The notes below the pieces were generated by a model. It had not been told where the DNA came from and did no database searches. It saw nothing but the letters and a program-made list of their open reading frames with translations. A program made the position numbers and the translations under genes. A stretch of DNA of 5,159 bases, from NCBI GenBank assembly GCA_017553815.1, contig JAFZJT010000066.1, forward strand, positions 1 to 5,159, in the 5' to 3' direction. How positions within the stretch are numbered: the stretch's first letter is position 1; every line of letters begins with the position of its first letter. The stretch comes from Clostridia bacterium. Lineage in GTDB: Bacteria; Bacillota_A; Clostridia; Christensenellales; CAG-138. This document shows, in pieces, positions 1 through 4,557 of the stretch.

Positions 1-13
1 AATACTGCAAAGG

Positions 14-111
14 GCTGTGGTCGGAGCCTTTCTTAAACCGTCATGCGGTAGGAGGATTTAACCGATCCACAGCATCCCAAACAGTGTAGCACATGTCCTT
101 GGAGAGGGACA
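14..111 (+). promoter_or_regulatory. Structured 5' leader of the ABC operon, possible riboswitch of unassigned class
   Basis: Directly visible: bases 14-20 pair with 67-73 (GCTGTGG/CCACAGC) and 21-24 pair with 62-65 (TCGG/CCGA), with a single bulged T at 66. An inner hairpin ACCG-TCATG-CGGT lies at 37-49, and 28-33 can pair with 50-55 using two G-U pairs. This makes one long arm over 14-73. A second hairpin follows at 94-111 (TGTCCT/GGGACA, last pair T-G, six-base loop). The AGGAGG at 50-55 is inside the long arm and has no start codon at a useful distance. I compared it by memory with TPP, cobalamin, FMN, SAM, glycine, guanidine, purine, lysine, THF and c-di-GMP riboswitch cores and found no match. 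The leader may begin before base 1. Regulation of the importer by ligand binding is inference. Confidence 0.45.
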
Positions 112-135
112 ATAAAAACTACTACATCATTATAC

Positions 136-141
136 GAGGAG
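136..141 (+). promoter_or_regulatory. Ribosome binding site of the solute-binding protein gene
   Basis: GAGGAG lies nine bases before the ATG at 151 but only three bases before the in-frame TTG at 145. The spacing therefore selects ATG 151 as the start. Confidence 0.8.
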
Positions 142-150
142 TATTTGCCA

Positions 151-1110
151 ATGAAAAAGATCTTTGCTCTTGCGCTTTGCGCAGTTATGCTTTTTGCGCT
201 CATTGCCGCGCCCGCCTGCAATAATAACACCGATGGCAACGAACAGACCATCGATATCCGTGTTGCCGCGCTCAAGGGCCCGACAGGTATGGGTATGGTA
301 AAACTGATGGGTGATGAATACACGCATTATGATGTTTCGATAGAGTCAGCGCCCGACGCGCTTGCTTCCCGCTTCATCAGCGGCGACATTGATGTTGCCG
401 CCGCGCCGATCAATCTGGCCGCAACGCTCTACAACAAACTCGAAGGCGACGTTGTGGTTCTGAGCGTTGCGACGCTTGGCGTGCTCTATATCCTCGAGGA
501 TGGCGATGAGATCCACTCCTTTGCCGATCTCGACGGCAAAAAAATCTATGCGACCGGTCAGGGTTCGACCCCCGAGTACATACTCAACTACCTTATGGAT
601 AAAAACGGTGTTTCCGCCGACGTCGAATACGTAGGCGAACACGCAGCGCTCGCAACGATGCTCGCGTCGGGTCAGGCGCATATCGGTATGCTTCCTCAGC
701 CCAACGTAACGGCGGCGCTCGGCGCTTCCGAAAACCTCTGCGTCGCGCTTGATCTGACCGATGAATGGAACAAGGTCTCCGACGCCGCGCTCGTTCAGGG
801 CGTTGTTATCGCAAGAAAATCCTTTGTCGAAAAGAACAAATCTGCGATCGAGATATTCATCAAAGACTATGAAGCAAGCGTTGATTTCGTAAACGGGGAT
901 GTGGATGCTTCCGCCGCATTCGTTGCCGCAAAGGGTTTCCTCGCGAACGAAGAACTTGCCAAGCAGGCGATCCCCAGTTGCAATATCAGTGCTATCTTCG
1001 GCGACGAGATGAAGAGATCCGTTTCCGAAATGCTCAAAGTTCTGTTCGACGCCAACCCCAAGAGCATCGGCGGCAAACTGCCGGCTGATGACTTCTACTA
1101 CGGCGCATAA
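151..1110 (+). CDS. ABC transporter solute-binding lipoprotein (NitT/TauT/NMT1-like family)
   Basis: Extracytoplasmic solute receptor of an ABC importer, 319 residues from ATG 151. Residues 1-22 form a signal peptide (MKKIFALAL..., hydrophobic core to about 20). Cys23 in APAC is a plausible but not ideal lipobox cysteine, followed by a polar Asn-rich linker (NNNTDGNE), as in lipoproteins of Gram-positive bacteria. The mature part has the two-lobed periplasmic-binding type II pattern of the NrtA/SsuA/ThiY-like group: IRVAALKGPTGMG at the start of lobe 1, a SGDIDVAAAPINLA segment, and DLDGKKIYATGQGSTPEY at the lobe switch. The C-terminus GGKLPADDFYY is, from memory, typical of a widespread Clostridia subfamily whose ligand is not known to me, so the gene looks full length. 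It is first in a three-gene operon; its stop overlaps the permease start by one base (TAATG). Nitrate, sulfonate, pyrimidine or another small molecule are all possible ligands. Confidence 0.9.
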   Translation: MKKIFALALCAVMLFALIAAPACNNNTDGNEQTIDIRVAALKGPTGMGMVKLMGDEYTHYDVSIESAPDALASRFISGDIDVAAAPINLAATLYNKLEGDVVVLSVATLGVLYILEDGDEIHSFADLDGKKIYATGQGSTPEYILNYLMDKNGVSADVEYVGEHAALATMLASGQAHIGMLPQPNVTAALGASENLCVALDLTDEWNKVSDAALVQGVVIARKSFVEKNKSAIEIFIKDYEASVDFVNGDVDASAAFVAAKGFLANEELAKQAIPSCNISAIFGDEMKRSVSEMLKVLFDANPKSIGGKLPADDFYYGA

Positions 1111-1856
1111 TGGCGTCCGCGCTCAAAAAAACCTTAAAGGCAATACTTGTTGCCGCGTTTTGGCTTGCCGTATGGCAGACGGCGGCGTATTTCGTCGGGA
1201 GCGAACTGTTGCTCCCGACTCCTTTTTCCGTTATCAAAACGCTTTTCAAACTGATCGGCACGCATAAGTTTCGCATAAGCGCGGCAAATACGCTCATTCG
1301 CGTTGTTGCCGGATTCACGCTCGGTCTGTTTGCGGGCACGCTGCTCGGATGCCTGACGGCCGCTTCAAAACTGCTCGCGTTGCTGCTTTCGCCGCTTAGG
1401 AGCATCATAAAGGCAACGCCCGTAACCTCGTTCATCGTGCTGCTGCTGTTATATCTTTCGCCGGTAATAACGCCCGTCGCGGTATCGGTATTGATGGTCA
1501 TCCCAATCGCGTGGACGAACGTCGCAAAGGGAATAACCGAAACGGACGCGGATCTTCTTGAGATGGCAAAGGTGTTCCGCCTCGGCAGGCTCAAAACCGT
1601 TCGCAGTATCTATATCCCTTCCGTGCTTCCGCATTTTTTGACGGCGGCAACGACGGGCTTCGGTTTCGCGTGGAAGAGTTGCGTCGCGGCGGAGGTCATC
1701 GCGATGAGCAAACTCTCGATCGGCATCGGGCTGTACGAGAGCAAACTCTACCTTGAAACGCCGGAACTCTTTGCGTGGACGGCGGCTATCATCATAATCA
1801 GTATGCTCCTTGAAGCGGTGCTTGTAAAACTGATCGAAAGGCTCAAAAAATGGTAA
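1110..1856 (+). CDS. ABC transporter permease (NitT/TauT type, BPD_transp_1 family)
   Basis: Membrane-spanning subunit of the importer, 248 residues, a usual length for SsuC/TauC-like permeases. Hydrophobic segments are visible at about 9-29, 63-84, 105-138, 174-196 and 221-239. The cytoplasmic EAA loop that docks on the ATPase is at about residues 151-173 (EMAKVFRLGRLKTVRSIYIP then SVLP), with the expected Gly159 and the I-x-(3)-LP ending; the first Ala of EAA is replaced by Met. A LLPTPFSVIKTL segment near residues 33-45 is the family's typical post-TM1 motif. The start ATG shares its A with the last base of the preceding stop and has no good Shine-Dalgarno site, so translation is probably coupled. 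The last seven bases overlap the ATPase gene. It forms the pore with the neighbouring products; the substrate is undefined. Confidence 0.92.
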   Translation: MASALKKTLKAILVAAFWLAVWQTAAYFVGSELLLPTPFSVIKTLFKLIGTHKFRISAANTLIRVVAGFTLGLFAGTLLGCLTAASKLLALLLSPLRSIIKATPVTSFIVLLLLYLSPVITPVAVSVLMVIPIAWTNVAKGITETDADLLEMAKVFRLGRLKTVRSIYIPSVLPHFLTAATTGFGFAWKSCVAAEVIAMSKLSIGIGLYESKLYLETPELFAWTAAIIIISMLLEAVLVKLIERLKKW

Positions 1857-2452
1857 AACTCGATTCCGTTTCATTTTCATACGATAAACCGTCTTCGGAT
1901 AACGCGCCCCGTGCCGTGCGCGAGGTGCTTAAAAACCTTTCGCTTGAAATTTCCGAGGGCGAGACAATAGCCGTTATGGGAGCGAGCGGCAGCGGCAAAA
2001 CCACGCTTATCAAACTGCTTCTCGGACTGATAAAGCCGGACAGCGGCACGGTCGATGGTATGGGAACTAAGCGCGTTTCCGCCGTGTTTCAGGAGGATCG
2101 GCTCCTGCCGTGGTATTCCGCCAAGGAGAATGTCGCACTCGTTTTCTCGGGGCGGACCAAAAGCGAGCGTGAGCGTGCCGCTCTTGAATTGCTTGCGGAG
2201 TTGGAACTCGACGCCGCGGATAAACCGATACGCGAACTTTCGGGAGGTATGCGCCGCCGCGTTGCGATCGCAAGAGCGCTTGCCTACGGCGGCGATCTGC
2301 TGCTGCTCGACGAGCCCCTAAAGGGGCTTGACGCGGAACTCAAAGCGCGCGTCGCCCAAAGCATCAAGCGCCGCTTTTCCACCATACTGCTCATCACTCA
2401 CGACGAGGATGAAGTGAAACTGTTCGACTGCCGACGGGTCTATCGTATTTAG
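1850..2452 (+). CDS. ABC transporter ATP-binding protein (NitT/TauT type, SsuB/TauB-like)
   Basis: Cytoplasmic ATPase that powers the importer, 200 residues. All nucleotide-binding motifs are visible: Walker A GASGSGKT at 44-51, Q-loop Gln81 in the family-typical VFQEDRLLPW, signature LSGGM at 130-134, Walker B LLLLDEP at 150-156, D-loop GLD at 159-161 and switch His184 in THDEDE. The QEDRLLPW form is characteristic of nitrate/sulfonate/taurine-type ATPases. It is shorter than the usual 240-260 residues: it ends 16 residues after the switch histidine, so the small C-terminal extension is missing. No core motif is lost, so activity is expected. The start lies inside the permease gene (seven-base overlap) with GAAAGG at 1836-1841 as a ribosome site eight bases upstream. 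It is the last gene of the operon. Confidence 0.93.
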   Translation: MVKLDSVSFSYDKPSSDNAPRAVREVLKNLSLEISEGETIAVMGASGSGKTTLIKLLLGLIKPDSGTVDGMGTKRVSAVFQEDRLLPWYSAKENVALVFSGRTKSERERAALELLAELELDAADKPIRELSGGMRRRVAIARALAYGGDLLLLDEPLKGLDAELKARVAQSIKRRFSTILLITHDEDEVKLFDCRRVYRI

Positions 2453-2495
2453 CCCCGATTATCGAAAAACCGAATTGGCATCAGGCGGGGTTTAA
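2451..2495 (+). terminator. Weak terminator-like hairpin after the ABC operon
   Basis: AGCCCCG at 2451-2457, overlapping the ATPase stop codon, can pair with CGGGGTT at 2486-2492 (one G-U pair), followed by TTTAATAT. The loop is long (28 bases), with a small TCG/CGA stem inside it. The T-tract is short, so this is a possible but inefficient terminator. Confidence 0.35.
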
Positions 2496-2531
2496 TATGG
2501 TTTGCGGCTTAGCAAAATCCGGCGAAGAGGG

Positions 2532-2561
2532 TGCATTTTGACATACGAAAACTGCATTTTG
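2532..2561 (+). repeat. Direct repeat TGCATTTTG, two copies 21 bases apart
   Basis: TGCATTTTG occurs at 2532-2540 and again at 2553-2561. The 21-base period equals two helical turns, so both copies face the same side of the DNA. They lie upstream of the -35 box of the next unit, where an activator or repressor could bind. Function is inference and chance is possible. Confidence 0.3.
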
Positions 2562-2593
2562 GGGCGTAAATTTGCCTTGTTGAACTGAACCCG

Positions 2594-2622
2594 ATGACAA
2601 ACGCCGTGCGTTGTGCTATGCT
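2594..2622 (+). promoter_or_regulatory. Sigma-70-type promoter with extended -10 for the membrane protein/protease unit
   Basis: ATGACA at 2594-2599 (five of six to TTGACA), a 17-base spacer and TATGCT at 2617-2622 (four of six to TATAAT). The -10 box is preceded by TGC, the extended -10 element. Transcription would start near 2629, leaving about 70 bases of leader before the GTG at 2698. Confidence 0.55.
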
Positions 2623-2653
2623 CTGTATGCCGATAAAAAAGAATGGAATTGAT

Positions 2654-2695
2654 ATGCCGTCTTATGAACCGGCGACGCTGCGGCAGGGAGATTAA
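2654..2695 (+). other. Possible 13-codon leader ORF before the broken membrane gene
   Basis: An open frame from ATG 2654 to TAA 2693-2695 encodes MPSYEPATLRQGD and stops two bases before the GTG at 2698. The same frame is open from ATG 2618 (25 codons), but that ATG lies inside the proposed -10 box, so only the inner ATG would be in the transcript. Its ribosome site is weak (GGA at 2645-2647). The AGGGAG that serves the next gene lies inside it. It could couple translation or be chance; I do not recognise the peptide. Confidence 0.25.
2685..2690 (+). promoter_or_regulatory. Ribosome binding site for the GTG start at 2698
   Basis: AGGGAG ends seven bases before GTG 2698. This good spacing argues that the small membrane protein was meant to start with GTG-AAA-AAA (M-K-K). 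Starts farther upstream in the open frame (ATG 2643 and 2664) have no such site. Confidence 0.6.
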
Positions 2696-2697
2696 TT

Positions 2698-3124
2698 GTG
2701 AAAAAATATGCTTAGTTTCGCAAATAATACTTTTAATATGGTTTTTCCTTGATATGACAGGAGTGTACTTTGGCAACGGTTATTTTGTAACAAGGTCGTA
2801 CCAAGATGATGGATTGTTTTTAAAGAAAAAATCGGGAAATGAGCGGTGGCGGTTTTTTCATTTGTTTGGTTTATCTCCCAGTTTCTTGCCCACGAATGGT
2901 ATGCGATTTTCGTGATCGGTGTAATGGGAACAGTTGAAGGAAAAATCGAATACTTTTCAAACGCTTTAAAATGGCTTGAAATAGACGGAAGATACATTCC
3001 CGATGTGTATCATACCGATTTGCATATTCTCATTATTGTCGTGCTTGCAACAAATGTTATTTATATTTGCAACTCAAGGAAAAAAACAAATAAACAACGC
3101 CGGAAACGAGGGTGGGTGCAATGA
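2698..3124 (+). pseudogene. Small multi-pass membrane protein, disrupted by frameshifts (hypothetical)
   Basis: From GTG 2698 the frame ends after five codons (M-K-K-Y-A-stop). One extra A in the A6 run at 2701-2706 would give MKKICLVSQIILLIWFF and keep the frame open to about 2850. From about 2820 to the TGA at 3122-3124 the protein-like frame is the next one (VFSFVWFISQFLAHEWY...). The switch can be repaired by one extra T in the T6 run at 2853-2858. The alternative is an extra T at 2817-2821, giving LFFKEKIGK, a stop (TGA 2840-2842) where Trp would fit, then AVAVFSFVWF. The repaired product has 142 residues: a hydrophobic N-terminal segment, a middle hydrophobic pair, a loop with DGRYIPDVYH, a C-terminal segment (LHILIIVVLATNVIYI) and a basic tail. 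Its stop overlaps the protease start as ATGA, showing it was a real operon gene. Function unknown. Real decay or sequencing error are both possible. Confidence 0.65.
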
Positions 3125-3891
3125 AAAACAAACTAATAAAATATTTGCTCATTTCTTTTTTGATTACTTGGGTATGCTGGTGGGGAGATGCCCTGCTTGT
3201 TAAACTCACCTCATTGAACGCGTCAGATTTTATTCCGATGGTGTTGTTTACAGTCGGAGGTTTTGGGCCAACTATTGCAGCCTGTGCTTGCTTGGACGGC
3301 GGTTTTTCGTGGAAGAAACTTGCAAAGCTTCTTTCCGGGTATAAAAAGCATTCTATTTGGTATATGTTGGCGTTTTCTTTAGCCGAAATCACAGTTTTTT
3401 TCCTCTCATCAAAGGGCATATCCTTTTCTTTTGAGGGCGCTCCTGCATTTATGATCCCAATTATTCTGTTGATTGTGTTTCTGCAAGCGGCAGTATTATA
3501 CGGTGGAAACGAAGAATTAGGATGGAGAGGCATTCTTCAATCCTTGCTTCAAAAAAAGATGCCATATATTCCCGCTACGCTGATTGTAGGCGCGATCTGG
3601 GTGAGTTGGCATATCCCGCTTTGGTTTATAGAAGGCGATTCACATCAAAGTATGTCCTTTGCATCCTTTGCCATATTGGGCATTATGCTGAGTTTTTGGC
3701 TTTCTGCGATCTGCAATATTTCAGGATCAATTATCTTTTGTATGATCATACATGGGATTACCAATACTCTTATGGGCATTTTTATCCCGACCTCAAACAT
3801 TGTATATTGGATCGGCTTGTCGATCCTCACCGTGGCGGCAATCGTTATCGGTACCGCAGCGAGTAAACGTCAGCAAAAACTCCCAATATAG
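3121..3891 (+). CDS. CPBP-family intramembrane glutamic protease (CAAX/Rce1-like)
   Basis: Predicted polytopic membrane protease, 256 residues from ATG 3121. The family's conserved motifs are all present: EE131-132 with Arg136 in NEELGWRG (motif 1), His164 in WVSWHIPLW (motif 2), and His211 with Asn215 in IIHGITNTL (motif 3). In this family the glutamates and histidines form the active site within the membrane. Hydrophobic segments occupy about 8-28, 38-56, 79-97, 108-127, 150-170, 180-198, 202-221 and 226-246. The start is chosen for the ATGA overlap with the preceding gene and the GAGGG at 3108-3112, eight bases upstream; a GTG at 3112 is in frame but lies inside the ribosome site. Bacterial members take part in bacteriocin maturation or self-immunity and in membrane stress, but the substrate here is unknown. 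The gene is AT-richer than the ABC operon, which hints at separate acquisition. Confidence 0.9.
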   Translation: MKNKLIKYLLISFLITWVCWWGDALLVKLTSLNASDFIPMVLFTVGGFGPTIAACACLDGGFSWKKLAKLLSGYKKHSIWYMLAFSLAEITVFFLSSKGISFSFEGAPAFMIPIILLIVFLQAAVLYGGNEELGWRGILQSLLQKKMPYIPATLIVGAIWVSWHIPLWFIEGDSHQSMSFASFAILGIMLSFWLSAICNISGSIIFCMIIHGITNTLMGIFIPTSNIVYWIGLSILTVAAIVIGTAASKRQQKLPI

Positions 3892-3944
3892 TTAAGCGCC
3901 TTTTTCGGTTAGCAACAGCTTTTGCAATACCCAATAAACGACAG

Positions 3945-3992
3945 AAAAGCCCTTGCTGCATTTTTATACGGCGAGAGGCTTTTCCCCTTTTC
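3945..3992 (+). terminator. Probable terminator after the CPBP protease gene
   Basis: AAAAGCC-CTTGC at 3945-3956 pairs with GCGAG-A-GGCTTTT at 3971-3983. This is a twelve-pair stem with one bulged A and one T-G pair, around a 14-base loop. The stem ends in TTTT and is followed by CCCCTTTT, while its 5' side begins with AAAA, so it could act in both directions. It lies 53 bases after the protease stop. Confidence 0.5.
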
Positions 3993-4109
3993 AAGTCGCA
4001 TTCGTGTGCAAGTTGCAATATCCAATCGCTTCTAATTACACACTATGTATCATTTTATAAACAGCCCGAGCCGGCTTTGCGGCGATATCGAAGGGGGGAT
4101 GTCGGGCGT

Positions 4110-4329
4110 TGTTATCACATTGTCGTCAAAAACGATTGAAAAGGAGCCCAAAACATGGTTTCATTGGCTTTGCCGGTCTGAATATCTCATTCCCGCTTGA
4201 CAGGACTTAACTGAATCCGTTTAGAAAATATTGTTCGTCTTGTTCATGGTTCTTTTGATTATTTGATTTATCCATAGTAGCCAGCCTGGCACCACTTCTG
4301 TTATCATTTCGTTGTCGGCGTTGATAACA
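4110..4329. repeat. Octamer TGTTATCA in three copies, two forming an inverted repeat
   Basis: TGTTATCA is at 4110-4117 and 4299-4306, and its exact complement TGATAACA is at 4322-4329. The last two form an eight-base inverted repeat around a 15-base spacer. A second shared word, TGTCGGGCGTTG at 4100-4111 and TGTCGGCGTTG at 4313-4323 (one base shorter), accompanies both places. This could be an operator pair near the leftward promoter or the trace of a duplicated segment. Confidence 0.4.
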
Positions 4330-4362
4330 TAGGGGGTGATTTCTGCGGATAATGACTAAAAT

Positions 4363-4390
4363 ATTATAGCAAAATACGGCTTGTTTTCAA
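4363..4390 (-). promoter_or_regulatory. Leftward sigma-70-type promoter with consensus -10
   Basis: On the minus strand TTGAAA (plus 4385-4390) and a perfect TATAAT (plus 4363-4368) are 16 bases apart. Transcription would start near 4356 and run left through the inverted octamer repeat at 4299-4329. No convincing gene lies downstream in that direction, so the product could be a small RNA, a short peptide or nothing. Confidence 0.45.
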
Positions 4391-4502
4391 AAAACTGATT
4401 TGAGGCGCTGTAATGATTGACGGCCGTTCGGTTTCACCTTATCGGCGTCGGCGCGTGTGAGCAATCACATCCGTTTAATTCATACAGAACCATCTTGCGC
4501 AA

Positions 4503-4535
4503 AATACGGTGGCGGTATTATACCGCCACCGTATT
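4503..4535 (-). terminator. Rho-independent terminator of the surface-protein gene
   Basis: A perfect 15-base inverted repeat (4503-4517 with 4521-4535, AATACGGTGGCGGTA arms) with a three-base loop. It lies 22 bases beyond the stop of the minus-strand gene. Read on the minus strand it ends in TATTTTG, a short U-tract. On the plus strand it is followed by CCCTTTT, so it may also stop rightward transcription. Confidence 0.85.
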
Positions 4536-4557
4536 CCCTTTTCGTTATGCTGATAAA

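Larger units (their letters stand above)
3993..4502. other. Long intergenic stretch without a convincing gene
   Basis: No frame on either strand combines a ribosome site, a start and a recognisable protein. What can be seen: a hairpin at 4060-4113 (AACA-GCCCGA/TCGGGC-GT-TGTT with an inner GCCG/CGGC hairpin); a Shine-Dalgarno-like AAGGAG at 4141-4146 before an eight-codon ORF at 4155; a TTGACA box at 4197-4202 with a poor -10; a leftward promoter at 4363-4390; octamer repeats at 4110, 4299 and 4322; and a small hairpin with a GCAA loop at 4456-4469. Short protein-like stretches (plus 4061-4210, minus 4221-4307 and 4207-4275) may be remnants of decayed genes or chance. Confidence 0.5.

Noticed and set aside
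145..150. TTG start two codons upstream of ATG 151 for the solute-binding protein
   Set aside because: Only three bases from the GAGGAG site, whereas ATG 151 has nine-base spacing and begins a normal signal peptide.
93..150. ATG at 93 opening a frame into the start of the solute-binding gene
   Set aside because: It has no ribosome site near it, lies in the leader hairpin 94-111, and continues out of frame inside a well-supported gene.
1034..1594. Minus-strand open frame of 186 codons over the solute-binding and permease genes
   Set aside because: It lies antisense across a gene junction whose plus-strand frames carry strong family motifs. It is a shadow of GC-rich coding sequence.
2743..2790. 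GNG-containing motif (VYFGNGYF) in the broken membrane protein, resembling the YGNGV box of class IIa bacteriocins
   Set aside because: The surrounding protein has several hydrophobic segments, no double-glycine leader and no paired cysteines, so the likeness is by chance.
3112..3120. GTG 3112 as start of the CPBP protease
   Set aside because: It falls inside the GAGGG ribosome site; ATG 3121 has correct spacing and the ATGA overlap.
4197..4227. Perfect TTGACA box on the plus strand
   Set aside because: The best -10 (TAGAAA at 4222) is 19 bases away and weak, and no gene follows in that direction.
4434..4493. Minus-strand 19-codon ORF starting MVLYELNG beyond the surface-protein terminator
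   Set aside because: No ribosome site, directly downstream of a terminator, and very short; not supportable as a gene.
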